Below are positions 51,176 to 59,961 of a DNA stretch of 64,000 nt, in pieces. The notes beneath the pieces are model-generated. The model did not search any database. It saw nothing but the letters and a program-made list of their open reading frames with translations, and had not been told where the DNA came from. Position numbers and translations under genes: made by a program. The first letter of the stretch is position 1. Every line of letters starts with the position of its first letter. Origin of the DNA: Pseudomonadota bacterium (GTDB lineage Bacteria; Pseudomonadota; Gammaproteobacteria; Burkholderiales; JABEVD01); the NCBI GenBank assembly GCA_021835845.1, contig JAKBJU010000013.1:1-64000 (forward strand). Reading direction: 5' to 3'.

Positions 51176-51192
51176 AAACCCGGAGAAAATCC

Positions 51193-51516
51193 ATGACAAG
51201 AATCTGGATCCCAGCCCTTCTCGCATCCCTATTCTGCTCGCAGGCCATGGCAGCGGATGTCACCACATTGCAGGCTGCGCTCGAAGCGGCAAGGCAAAAC
51301 ATGGAAAGCGCGAAATCCCGGTACGAGGATGCCAAATCCACGCAATCCTCTCAGGAAAACAACGTACAGCATCTCAAAGCGGATCTCGACAAGGCGCAGA
51401 AGCAACTGGAAGCCGACCGGAATCAGACCGGCATCGCCAAGAAGGACTACTTCGAAGCCAAGGCGAAGCACGACCGCGCCCAGGCGGTCCTCGACAAGGC
51501 CTGGAGCAACCGCTGA
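51193..51516 (+). CDS. Small periplasmic coiled-coil protein
   Basis: The 107-residue protein has a signal peptide (MTRIWIPALLASLFCSQAMA, cleavage before A21) and then one continuous charged helix with heptad-like spacing (LQAALEAARQNMESAKSRYEDAKS to KAKHDRAQAVLDKAW). No family is recognised; Lpp-like or adaptor-type coiled coils look similar. The ATG at 51193 follows CGGAGA. An upstream in-frame ATG at 51133 would translate the palindrome and is rejected. Confidence 0.65.
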   Translation: MTRIWIPALLASLFCSQAMAADVTTLQAALEAARQNMESAKSRYEDAKSTQSSQENNVQHLKADLDKAQKQLEADRNQTGIAKKDYFEAKAKHDRAQAVLDKAWSNR

Positions 51517-51520
51517 ACCT

Positions 51521-51697
51521 TCAGTAGCGGGTAAACCACAATCTTGAAAGCTTGATGCAGGTGCGGCAATGCGCTTCTCCGCAGGAGGCGTGTGGATTGA
51601 ATGCAGTCTTCCTTTTTCCGCCGGCAAGCTTCTCCTCGATCAATATTGCGATCAGCAGCAGGCAAAATCCCAGCATGAATTCGGCAACGACAGGCAT
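51521..51697 (-). CDS. Predicted 58-residue membrane-anchored Cys-rich peptide
   Basis: A minus-strand gene starts at the ATG at 51697, preceded by GAGGAGA at ideal spacing, and stops with TGA at 51523-51521. The product has one hydrophobic segment (EFMLGFCLLLIAILI, residues 6-20), a basic stretch (EEKLAGGKRK) and then C39-x4-C44-x2-C47 with a His beside C44, suggesting a small metal or redox site. Its stop lies 4 bases from that of the convergent coiled-coil gene. I do not recognise a family. Confidence 0.5.
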   Translation of the reverse strand: MPVVAEFMLGFCLLLIAILIEEKLAGGKRKTAFNPHASCGEAHCRTCIKLSRLWFTRY

Positions 51698-51765
51698 GAC
51701 ATTCTCCTCATCTCAAGAACCCGACGAATTCTGCACCGGGAACATTGCAGGCGTGTGATGGCAGG

Positions 51766-51794
51766 CTGAAAATCGGGGGGAAATAGGATAAAAT
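51766..51794 (+). promoter_or_regulatory. Promoter for the ilvE operon
   Basis: CTGAAA (51766-51771), a 17-base spacer and TAAAAT (51789-51794) resemble a sigma-70 promoter. The predicted leader is about 23 bases and includes TTGGAG. Confidence 0.5.
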
Positions 51795-51823
51795 CGGCTT
51801 TTGAACAATTATTGGAGAACTGC

Positions 51824-52744
51824 ATGTCGATGGCCGACCGTGATGGTCTGATCTGGTTTGACGGAAAAATGGTGGACTGGCGCAATGCGACCATCCATGT
51901 CCTGACCCACACGCTGCACTATGGAATGGGCGTATTCGAAGGCGTGCGCGCCTACCAGACCGACCGGGGAACCGCCATTTTCAGGCTGAGGGAGCACTCC
52001 GAGCGCTTTCTCAACTCCGCGCATATCCTGGGCATGAAAATCCCGCACGACATCGACACGCTGATCCAGGCGCAAATCGACGTCGTGTCCCAGAACAAGC
52101 TTTCCTCCGGTTACATCCGCCCCATCGCGTTCTACGGATCGGAAGCGCTCGGGATCGCCGCGAAAAACCTGAGCGTGCATGTGGCGATCGCGGCATGGTC
52201 TTGGGGGACCTATCTCGGCCAGGACGCCCTGGAAAAGGGGATAAGAGTCAAGACCTCCTCCTTCACGCGCCATCACGTCAACATCACCATGTGCAAGGCG
52301 AAAGCCACGAGCAGCTACGCCAACTCCATCCTCGCGCACAACGAGGCGGCGCAGGACGGCTATGACGAGGCGCTGCTGCTGGATGTCGACGGCTTCGTCA
52401 CGGAAGGCTCGGGAGAAAACATCTTCATCGTAAGAAAAGGCAAGCTCTACACCCCCGATCTCACCTCCGCCCTCGACGGCATCACGCGCGACACGCTCAT
52501 CCAGTTCGCGTCGGAAATCGGCATTCCGGTGATCGAAAAACGCATCACGCGCGACGAGATCTACACTGCGGACGAGGCATTCTTCACCGGAACTGCCGCT
52601 GAAGTCACGCCCATCAGGGAACTCGACAACCGGACGATAGGCAGCGGCAGCCGCGGCCCTGTCACCGCAAGGCTGCAGAAAATGTTCTTCGACACCGTCA
52701 CGGGCAAGAACGACGCCCATTCCGACTGGCTGACCTTCATTTGA
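51824..52744 (+). CDS. ilvE: Branched-chain amino acid aminotransferase
   Basis: The 306-residue PLP enzyme of fold type IV has the family start IWFDGKMVDWRNATIHVLTHTLHYGMGVFEGVRAY, the PLP-lysine region CKAKATSSYANSILA, and EGSGENIFIV. It performs the last step of Leu, Ile and Val synthesis and the first step of their breakdown. The ATG at 51824 has TTGGAGA upstream. First gene of a run of tightly packed plus-strand genes extending to 59961. Confidence 0.95.
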   Translation: MSMADRDGLIWFDGKMVDWRNATIHVLTHTLHYGMGVFEGVRAYQTDRGTAIFRLREHSERFLNSAHILGMKIPHDIDTLIQAQIDVVSQNKLSSGYIRPIAFYGSEALGIAAKNLSVHVAIAAWSWGTYLGQDALEKGIRVKTSSFTRHHVNITMCKAKATSSYANSILAHNEAAQDGYDEALLLDVDGFVTEGSGENIFIVRKGKLYTPDLTSALDGITRDTLIQFASEIGIPVIEKRITRDEIYTADEAFFTGTAAEVTPIRELDNRTIGSGSRGPVTARLQKMFFDTVTGKNDAHSDWLTFI

Positions 52745-52754
52745 GGGATACAAC

Positions 52755-52943
52755 ATGAGCGAATCGAAAAAACGCCTGATCGAAGTGACCGAAAAGGACC
52801 TTCCCTTGCATTGCCCCATGCCTTCGATGACCCTGTGGGATGCACATCCCAAGGTGTTCCTGCCGATCGAGGAAAAGGGAGAGGCGCTCTGCCCCTATTG
52901 CGGCACGCTCTACATTTACAAGGGAAGTGCCCGCCATCACTGA
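52755..52943 (+). CDS. Zinc-finger domain protein (CHCC/NDUFS6-like)
   Basis: The 62-residue protein has a single zinc site with C20, H31, C46 and C49 (HCP, AHP, CPYC), the pattern of the short bacterial zf-CHCC family related to NDUFS6 of complex I. In betaproteobacteria it commonly sits between ilvE and waaF, as here. Function unknown. Overlaps the waaF start by 17 bases. Confidence 0.88.
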   Translation: MSESKKRLIEVTEKDLPLHCPMPSMTLWDAHPKVFLPIEEKGEALCPYCGTLYIYKGSARHH

Positions 52944-53955
52944 GCTCCCGAAAAAAATCCTGATCGTGGCCCCCTCCTGGGTGGGGGATGCGGTCATGGC
53001 CCAAACCCTTTTCAAGCGCCTCAGGGAGCGCCATGCAGATTCCGTCCTGGACGTGCTCTCCCCCGCCTGGTGCGGGCCGCTCTTCTCCAGGATGCCCGAA
53101 GTCGACTCCATCATCCCCAACCCGCTCAAGCATGGCGAACTCGGGATAGGCCTGCGTTACAGGCTCGGCGTAGCCTTGCGGGAGAAGCGTTACGATCAGG
53201 CCATCGTCCTGCCCAACTCCCTGAAATCCGCCCTGATTCCCTTCTTCGCCGCCATCCCCCTCCGAACGGGCTATGTCGGCGAAATGCGCAGGGGACTCCT
53301 GAACGACGCCAGGATACTGCAGAAATCGCGTTACCCCCTGATGGTTGAGCGCTTCGCCCTGCTTGCCGAGGAAAGAAACGATCCCTTGCGCCTTCCGCTC
53401 AGGCATCCTTCCCTCTCATCGAGCCCGGCCCAGAAAGAAGCTGTCATGCAGAAGCTCGGACTCGCGCCTGAAAGACCCGTCGCCGTATTCTGCCCGGGAG
53501 CGGAATACGGCCCTGCCAAGCGCTGGCCGAGCGGATATTTCGCTGCGCTTGCCAAAATGCTCTCGGGACAATATGCCGTCTGGCTGATCGGATCCGCGAA
53601 GGATCGCGATATCGGGGAGGAAATCAGAACCTTGAGCGATGACGCCTGCCTCAACCTGTGCGGCATGACGGAACTCGATGACGCCATCGACCTCATTTCG
53701 CAGGCGGCCTTTGTGGTCAGCAACGATTCCGGACTGATGCATGTCGCCGCCGCCCTGGATAAGCCCATGGTGGCGATCTACGGCTCCTCCAGCCCCGGTT
53801 TCACCCCACCCCTTTCGGAAAAGGCGGCGATGGCGAAGATCGAACTGCCGTGCAGCCCCTGCTTCGAGCGAGTCTGCCCGCTGGGGCATTTCGACTGCAT
53901 GATGAAACTGTCCCCGGAAGCAGTCCATGCCAAGATCCGGGAGATCGTCCGGTGA
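52927..53955 (+). CDS. waaF: LPS heptosyltransferase II
   Basis: The 342-residue GT9 enzyme has the N-terminal ILIVAPSWVGDAVMAQTLFKRL and the C-terminal donor site NDSGLMHVAAALDKPMVAIYGSSSPGFTPP. It adds the second heptose of the LPS inner core. The start is not certain: the only in-frame start codon that keeps the family N-terminus is the GTG at 52927, inside the zinc-finger gene, and its AGGGA is too close for a good ribosome site, so translation may rely on coupling. Overlaps the hydrolase gene as GTGA. Confidence 0.92.
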   Translation: MPAITELPKKILIVAPSWVGDAVMAQTLFKRLRERHADSVLDVLSPAWCGPLFSRMPEVDSIIPNPLKHGELGIGLRYRLGVALREKRYDQAIVLPNSLKSALIPFFAAIPLRTGYVGEMRRGLLNDARILQKSRYPLMVERFALLAEERNDPLRLPLRHPSLSSSPAQKEAVMQKLGLAPERPVAVFCPGAEYGPAKRWPSGYFAALAKMLSGQYAVWLIGSAKDRDIGEEIRTLSDDACLNLCGMTELDDAIDLISQAAFVVSNDSGLMHVAAALDKPMVAIYGSSSPGFTPPLSEKAAMAKIELPCSPCFERVCPLGHFDCMMKLSPEAVHAKIREIVR

Positions 53956-54899
53956 GCTATTTGCCTCCGCCATGGCTCAAGGGCGGACACATGCAGACGA
54001 TCTATCCGGCGAAGATGATCAGGCAGCCGGAAATTGCCTACAGGCGGGTGCGATGGGATACGCCCGACGGGGATTTCATCGATCTCGACTGGGTGGACGG
54101 AAAAGGCCCTCTTCTCGTGCTTTTCCACGGGCTTGAAGGCAGTTCGAAAAGCCATTATTCGCTTTCCCTGATGCATGCCGTGAAAAACAGGGGCTGGTCC
54201 GGGGTGGTCGTGCATTTCAGGGGATGCGGCGGCGAGGCCAACCTGCTTCCGAGGGCCTATCATTCCGGGGACTTTGAGGAGATGGACTGGATATTGCGCA
54301 GATTGCGCTTCCTCGATGAAGGCAGGATCTATGCTGCGGGCATCTCCCTCGGGGGAAACGCCCTGCTGAAATGGCTGGGCGAATCAGGAAGCAGCGCAAG
54401 AACAGTGATCGACAAGGCTGCCGCGATCTCGGCCCCGATGGACCTGGCAGCCTCCGGGAATGCGCTCGGGCGCGGATTCAACCGCACCTATACCCGGGAA
54501 TTCCTGAGAACGCTCAAGGAAAAAGTTATCGAAAAGCTGGAAAGATATCCCGGCATCGTGGACAGGGAAGCGCTGCTTGCCGCGCAGGATTTTCGGCAAT
54601 TCGACGGCCTCTACACCGCGCCCATGCACGGTTTCGACAACACCGACGATTACTGGAGCAGGGCGAGCAGCAAGGGCGGTCTTCGGCATGTTTCCCTTCC
54701 CACCCTGATACTGAATGCCAGGAACGATCCCTTTCTCCCGGCAGAAGCATTGCCGGAGGAAAGCGATGTTTCAGCACATGTCGAACTGGATTATCCGGAA
54801 CAAGGCGGACATGCCGGCTTCGTCTCGGGCCCCTTCCCCGGCAACCTGGAATGGCTTCCCGCGAGGCTGTTCGATTTTTTTGAAAAGGATCAGGCATGA
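53952..54899 (+). CDS. YheT-type alpha/beta hydrolase
   Basis: The 315-residue protein has the YheT/EMB8 family features: PWLKGGHMQTIYP at the N-terminus, VLFHGLEGSSKSHYS oxyanion region, the nucleophile Ser in GISLGGNAL, Asp in LNARNDPFLP and His in GGHAGF. The substrate is not known. The GTG start overlaps the waaF stop, and the stop overlaps the phosphohexomutase start, so the three are translationally coupled. Confidence 0.9.
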   Translation: MSYLPPPWLKGGHMQTIYPAKMIRQPEIAYRRVRWDTPDGDFIDLDWVDGKGPLLVLFHGLEGSSKSHYSLSLMHAVKNRGWSGVVVHFRGCGGEANLLPRAYHSGDFEEMDWILRRLRFLDEGRIYAAGISLGGNALLKWLGESGSSARTVIDKAAAISAPMDLAASGNALGRGFNRTYTREFLRTLKEKVIEKLERYPGIVDREALLAAQDFRQFDGLYTAPMHGFDNTDDYWSRASSKGGLRHVSLPTLILNARNDPFLPAEALPEESDVSAHVELDYPEQGGHAGFVSGPFPGNLEWLPARLFDFFEKDQA

Positions 54900-56272
54900 C
54901 GCATTTTCCAAAGGAAATTTTCAAGGCTTACGATATCAGGGGAATCGTCGGAAAAACGCTCACCCCCGAAATCGTCGAAGGCATCGGGCAGGCACTGGGT
55001 TCCGAGGCTGCCGCGCGAGGCCAGAGCACCATGGTAGTCGGGCGCGACGGCAGGCTTTCCGGACCGGAACTCTCCAGTGCGCTCGCAAGAGGCATTGCCA
55101 GGAGCGGGGTGGACGTGATCGACATCGGGCTGGTCGCAACCCCCATGGTCTATTTCGCGATCCACCATCTGGGAACGGGTTCAGGAGTCATGGTGACGGG
55201 CTCCCACAACCCCCCTGAATACAACGGATTGAAGATGGTTATCGCCGGAGAGACGCTGTCCGGGGAAACCATACAGGCGCTATTGAAGCGCTGCGAAACG
55301 GGCGACTTTCTCGCCGGGAACGGAAGGTACCGCACACTGGACATCGCGGACGCCTACCTGAACCGCATCGCAAGCGACATCCATCTGGCAAGGCCACTGA
55401 AAATCGCAGTCGACTGCGGCAACGGTTCCCCCGGCGCCTATGCCCCGAAGCTCTACCGGATGCTCGGCTGCATCGTTGAGGAACGCTATTGCGACGTCGA
55501 CGGCACTTTCCCCAACCACCATCCCGATCCGTCACACCTTGAAAACCTGAACGACCTGATAGCCGAACTGAAGTCGGGAAACAGCGAAATCGGACTGGCA
55601 TTCGACGGCGATGGGGACAGGCTGGGCGTCGTCACCAAGGATGGCAGCGTCATCTTCCCCGACCGCCAGCTCATGCTCTTTGCAGCCGACGTGCTTTCCA
55701 GGAATCCCGGAGCGGAAATCATCTATGACGTCAAATGCACCCGGAACCTTGCCCCTTGGATAAGGGAGCATGGCGGGAAGCCCATCATGTGGAAAACCGG
55801 GCACTCGCTGATCAAGTCCAAGATGAAGGAAACCGGCGCGATGCTCGCCGGGGAAATGAGCGGACACATCTTTTTCAAGGAACGCTGGTACGGATTCGAC
55901 GATGGCCTTTACGCCGGAGCAAGGCTGCTGGAAATACTGAGCCGCCAGGAAGACATCGATGCCGCGCTGCACTCCCTTCCCGATGCGGTCAGCACCCCGG
56001 AACTCCAGATCAGGATGAACGAAGGGGAAAATTACGAACTGATCGCGAAACTGCAGTCTGACGCAGCATTCGACAATCCCAGGGAGGTCATCAAACTCGA
56101 CGGCCTGCGCGTCGAATACGAAGACGGTTTCGGCCTTGCGCGCTCGTCCAACACAACGCCCGTGATCGTGTTAAGATTCGAAGCTGACAGCAGTGAATCC
56201 CTGAAGCGCATTCAGGAAGATTTCCGACGGGTAATACTCCGAGCCAGGCCGGACGCTGTTCTGCCCTTCTAA
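54896..56272 (+). CDS. Phosphomannomutase/phosphoglucomutase (AlgC type)
   Basis: The 458-residue enzyme has the phosphoserine loop TGSHNP with S103, the Mg-binding DGDGDR loop (about residue 237), the sugar loop GEMSGHIFF, and a C-terminal phosphate-binding RSSNTTP. It interconverts hexose 1- and 6-phosphates for LPS and exopolysaccharide precursors, which fits its place after waaF. Length matches P. aeruginosa AlgC (463). Confidence 0.94.
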   Translation: MTHFPKEIFKAYDIRGIVGKTLTPEIVEGIGQALGSEAAARGQSTMVVGRDGRLSGPELSSALARGIARSGVDVIDIGLVATPMVYFAIHHLGTGSGVMVTGSHNPPEYNGLKMVIAGETLSGETIQALLKRCETGDFLAGNGRYRTLDIADAYLNRIASDIHLARPLKIAVDCGNGSPGAYAPKLYRMLGCIVEERYCDVDGTFPNHHPDPSHLENLNDLIAELKSGNSEIGLAFDGDGDRLGVVTKDGSVIFPDRQLMLFAADVLSRNPGAEIIYDVKCTRNLAPWIREHGGKPIMWKTGHSLIKSKMKETGAMLAGEMSGHIFFKERWYGFDDGLYAGARLLEILSRQEDIDAALHSLPDAVSTPELQIRMNEGENYELIAKLQSDAAFDNPREVIKLDGLRVEYEDGFGLARSSNTTPVIVLRFEADSSESLKRIQEDFRRVILRARPDAVLPF

Positions 56273-56277
56273 CGACA

Positions 56278-57522
56278 ATGACAACGCAAATGGAAGAGGA
56301 AAACGATTCCCACTATTTGGAAAGCGTGACTTCCCTCGGGGATACCCGGAACATCGTCACGAGCCAGGACATCTATTCGAAAAACGGGATCAAGCTTGCC
56401 GGGCGTGGATCGCGCATAGACAGTTCCTTCTATGACAGGCTTGTCAGGCACAAGCTGATGCTGTCTCTCGACCAGTGCATGACTGCAGAGAACGCCGTGA
56501 CCGGGGATGAACTTCTTGCCGGAACGAAGAAGCTGTTCGAAGAAGAGCCCAGATTCTTCATCATCACTCAGCTCGTCGACATCAAAAAGATCTGGTCGGC
56601 AGTTTCGAGAATCAAGCTGAACGACGCGCTCGCCTTCAAGCTGACCGTGGCGCGCGAGATGCGTCCGGAGATTCTTGAGCACAGCCTGCGCATCCTGCTC
56701 ATTTCGCTTTGCATCGGATCGAAATGCAGGCTGTCCGAGGCCGATCTCGCCAACCTTGCCGCCGCAGCGATTTTCCACGACCTGGGCGAACTCCACATCG
56801 ACCCTGAAATACTCAAAAAAGCCGACCTCACCATGGACGAGAGAAAACATATTTACGCCCACCCGATGACCGCCTTCCTGATCCTGAGGGAATTTCCGGA
56901 ATATCATCCCGTCGTCAGCACCGCAGTCCTTCAGCATCACGAACACCTCGACGGCAGCGGTTATCCCGCCGGCATCTCCGGCCAGAGGATCACCCCACTG
57001 GCACAAATCCTGGGAGTGGCCGAAGTGACGGGGGGAATCGCGGACCCGCACAGGCTCGAAATCGTGCTCAAGCTCAACATGCACAAGCTGAATACGGAAG
57101 TCATCGGCCATGCGCTCGAACTTCTGAAGCCGGATCAGGAAATATCCGGATCGGATCAGAGCATCGGCGAGATCGGGGACAGGCTCGCCCAGCTTGCCCG
57201 AGCCTTCGAAGCATGGAACGAAATCTGCCAGACCCGGGATGCTCCCATATTCAAGCTGGCCAACCAGCGGATTCTTGAACTGCGGCATGCTTTGTTCGAC
57301 GCCGGATTCAACCCCCTCGAACTCGACTGGCTCACTTCCGGAATAGAGAACGACCCCGGCGAAATCCAGGATGTCCAGACCCTGGTCAACGAATCCTTCT
57401 GGCAAATCAGGAATCTGGAAAGGGAGCTGAACCGGCTCTGGCCTGACTTCGAAAAAGCGGCGGATGCGGACAAACAGATCCTGAAGGACTGGATCTCTCG
57501 CCACACCGGGAGTCTCCATTGA
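56278..57522 (+). CDS. HD-GYP domain c-di-GMP phosphodiesterase
   Basis: The 414-residue cytoplasmic protein has an N-terminal region (1-120) without recognised domain and an HD-GYP domain (about 130-300). Metal and signature residues are present: H135, H167-D168, H195, HH (220-221) and DGSGYP (225-230). HD-GYP enzymes hydrolyse c-di-GMP to GMP. The C-terminal 110 residues look helical. It follows the phosphohexomutase stop by 5 bases and overlaps the next gene, so polysaccharide precursor synthesis and c-di-GMP turnover appear to share an mRNA. Confidence 0.9.
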   Translation: MTTQMEEENDSHYLESVTSLGDTRNIVTSQDIYSKNGIKLAGRGSRIDSSFYDRLVRHKLMLSLDQCMTAENAVTGDELLAGTKKLFEEEPRFFIITQLVDIKKIWSAVSRIKLNDALAFKLTVAREMRPEILEHSLRILLISLCIGSKCRLSEADLANLAAAAIFHDLGELHIDPEILKKADLTMDERKHIYAHPMTAFLILREFPEYHPVVSTAVLQHHEHLDGSGYPAGISGQRITPLAQILGVAEVTGGIADPHRLEIVLKLNMHKLNTEVIGHALELLKPDQEISGSDQSIGEIGDRLAQLARAFEAWNEICQTRDAPIFKLANQRILELRHALFDAGFNPLELDWLTSGIENDPGEIQDVQTLVNESFWQIRNLERELNRLWPDFEKAADADKQILKDWISRHTGSLH

Positions 57523-58751
57523 GCGAGCCCCTGTTTCTCGGACGCCAGCCCATTCTCGACCGGAATCAGGCCCTGGTTGCGTTCGAACTCCTTTTCAGGT
57601 CGGGCGAAGCGAACGCTGCGCAAATCAGCGACGACTTCACTGCGACAACGACAGTGATCAACCACGCATTCAACGAACTCGGCATCGAAACCGCGCTCGG
57701 CCCCTACCAGGGATTTCTCAACATGAGCGAAGCGCTGCTCATGAGCGATGTCATCGAGATCCTTCCGAAGGGAAAGATCATCATGGAAATCCTCGAGACG
57801 GTCAAGATCAACAGGGCGCTGGTCGAGCGATGCAAGTTTCTTAAAACCATGGGGTTCCAGCTCGCCCTGGACGATTTCACGGATTACGAGCCGGAGATGG
57901 ATCCTTTTCTCGAACTCGTCGACATCGTCAAGATCGACATCCTGCTGGTCGAACCCGGGAAGCTCGGAAAGCTGGTCGAAAGAATCAAGAAATGGCCTGT
58001 CAAGCTTCTCGCCGAAAAAGTGGACAGCGTCGAGCAGTTCGAGCACTGCAAGGCGCTCGGCTTCGACCTTTTCCAGGGCTATTATTTTGCGAAGCCGCAA
58101 ATCATCTCCGGAAAGCGGCTTTCCCATTCCGAACTCACGCTCATGAAGCTGCTCGGCCAGGTGACGTCCGATGCCGATGAACAGGAAATAGCGGACACGC
58201 TCAAGGAAAACCCGCATTTGAGCCTCAATCTGCTGCGGCTCACCAATTCCGTCGCCTGCGGCGTGAAGCAAAAACCCACTTCCATCAGGGCGGCCATCGC
58301 CATCCTGGGCAGGCGCCAATTGCAGCGCTGGGTGCAGATCCTGCTCTATTCGAGCGGATCCAACGAGCATGCCTTCCCCAACCCCATTCTTCAACTTGCC
58401 GCAACCCGCGGCAAACTGATGGAGCTGCTTTCGCCTAAAATAGGGAACAGGGAGTTCGAAGAGAGCGCCTTCATGACCGGAATCATGTCGCTCATGGATA
58501 CCCTGCTCGGCACGCCGATCGGCGAAATCCTCTCTTCCATTCCAGTGAGCCAGGAAGTGAAGGACGCGCTCACCGAAAGATCGGGAACGCTCGGCAAGCT
58601 CCTGGTCCTGGCAGAAGACCTGGAAAAGGGAAACGTGGAGGGCATCGAAGCCTGCCTGGCCGAATGTTCGAAAGTCTCGCTTCACGACGTGAGCGTGGCG
58701 CAAACGGAGGCATTGAAATGGTCGAACAGCATCGCACAACCCAATGAATGA
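57519..58751 (+). CDS. EAL-HDOD signalling protein (YuxH type), first of a tandem pair
   Basis: The 410-residue protein has an EAL-like domain (about 3-200) fused to HDOD (about 205-390). EAL-type positions retained include E23 in FELLFR, N in FLNMSEALL, E in EILETV, DD in ALDDF, K in VKIDI, E in LLAEKV and Q in FQGYYF, so c-di-GMP binding is plausible, but the short, altered motifs make catalysis uncertain. The start is a TTG overlapping the HD-GYP stop, with GGGAG 7-8 bases upstream. It is a clear paralogue of the next gene. Confidence 0.88.
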   Translation: MSEPLFLGRQPILDRNQALVAFELLFRSGEANAAQISDDFTATTTVINHAFNELGIETALGPYQGFLNMSEALLMSDVIEILPKGKIIMEILETVKINRALVERCKFLKTMGFQLALDDFTDYEPEMDPFLELVDIVKIDILLVEPGKLGKLVERIKKWPVKLLAEKVDSVEQFEHCKALGFDLFQGYYFAKPQIISGKRLSHSELTLMKLLGQVTSDADEQEIADTLKENPHLSLNLLRLTNSVACGVKQKPTSIRAAIAILGRRQLQRWVQILLYSSGSNEHAFPNPILQLAATRGKLMELLSPKIGNREFEESAFMTGIMSLMDTLLGTPIGEILSSIPVSQEVKDALTERSGTLGKLLVLAEDLEKGNVEGIEACLAECSKVSLHDVSVAQTEALKWSNSIAQPNE

Positions 58752-59961
58752 ACCGCTTTTCCTGGGCAGGCAGCCTGTCCTCGACCACAATCATACCCTG
58801 GTCGGCTACGAACTCCTGTTCAGGTCGGGACAGGGGAACAGCGCCCATTTCTCTGACGATCTCGCCGCCACCGCCACCGTCATCAACCATTCCTTCAGCG
58901 ACATCGGCTGCGAAGTTGCCCTCGGCCCCTACGATGGCTACATCAATCTGAGCGCACCGCTGCTCATGAGCGAAATCATCGAATCCCTGCCCAATGACAG
59001 GGTCATATTCGAAATACTGGAAACCGTGGCCATAGATGCGGGAATAGTCGAGCGCTGCAAGCTTCTGAAGTCAATGGGATACAGACTCGCGCTGGACGAT
59101 GTGGCGGACTTCACGGAAAGCATCGAATCCATCATCGACATGATAGACATCGTCAAGATCGATGCGAGCATGGTCGAAGAGGCGAGGCTTCCTGCACTTA
59201 TCGGAAAATTCAGAAAGCACCCCGTCAGGCTGCTCGCCGAGAAGGTCGAAACCCAGGAGCAGTTCGATCTCTACCAGAGGCTCGGATTCGATCTGTTCCA
59301 GGGCTACTATTTCGCCAGACCGCACATCATCCAGGGAAAGCGGCTTTCGCATTCCGAAGCCGTGATCATGAGGCTGTTTTCCCTCATCACCGAAGATGCG
59401 GACACGCCCGAAATCGAGCAGGCGGTCAAGGCTAGCCCCACCCTGAGCTACCACCTGCTCAAATTGGCCAATTCCGCCGCGCGCGGCGCAAATTCCGAGA
59501 TCACCTCGATCAGGTCGGCCATCACCCTGCTCGGCATGCAGAGCCTGAAGCGCTGGCTGCAGATCCTGATTTACTCGCAGACGGCGAAAGACAAAGCCTT
59601 TCCCAATCCGCTGCTCCAGCTCGCGGCAACCCGGGGGAAAACCATGGAGAACCTGGTTTCAGGAAAGCGGGATGCGAACCTGGCAGGGAAGGCGTTCATG
59701 GTCGGCATCATGTCGCTGATGGACGCGCTGCTTGCCATTCCCCTGCAGGAAATCGTCGCGTCCCTCGCCCTGAGCCAGGACATCAAGTCCGCGCTGATCG
59801 AGAACAAGGGGGAGCTGGGCGAGCTGCTATTGCTTGCCAAGACCCTGGAAAAGAAACAGGTCGGGGAATTCGACCTGTCCGTACTGCCCTATCTCACCCT
59901 GCACGACCTCTCCGTCGCCCATGCCGAAGCGCTTTCCTGGGCGAACGGCATAGGCGGCTAG
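58744..59961 (+). CDS. EAL-HDOD signalling protein, second of the tandem pair
   Basis: The 405-residue protein has the same EAL (3-200) plus HDOD (203-385) layout and aligns with its neighbour from the first residues ([28 protein letters not shown]) to the last. Retained EAL positions are E23, N in [32 protein letters not shown] and FQGYYF. It overlaps the first copy by 8 bases. Tandem duplication followed by divergence is the simplest origin. The stop TAG shares CTAG with the convergent alaS stop. Confidence 0.88.
   Translation: MNEPLFLGRQPVLDHNHTLVGYELLFRSGQGNSAHFSDDLAATATVINHSFSDIGCEVALGPYDGYINLSAPLLMSEIIESLPNDRVIFEILETVAIDAGIVERCKLLKSMGYRLALDDVADFTESIESIIDMIDIVKIDASMVEEARLPALIGKFRKHPVRLLAEKVETQEQFDLYQRLGFDLFQGYYFARPHIIQGKRLSHSEAVIMRLFSLITEDADTPEIEQAVKASPTLSYHLLKLANSAARGANSEITSIRSAITLLGMQSLKRWLQILIYSQTAKDKAFPNPLLQLAATRGKTMENLVSGKRDANLAGKAFMVGIMSLMDALLAIPLQEIVASLALSQDIKSALIENKGELGELLLLAKTLEKKQVGEFDLSVLPYLTLHDLSVAHAEALSWANGIGG

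Noticed and set aside
51133-51192. ATG at 51133 as start of the coiled-coil protein
   Set aside because: It would translate the perfect palindrome and bury the signal peptide; ATG at 51193 has a ribosome site and starts the signal peptide.
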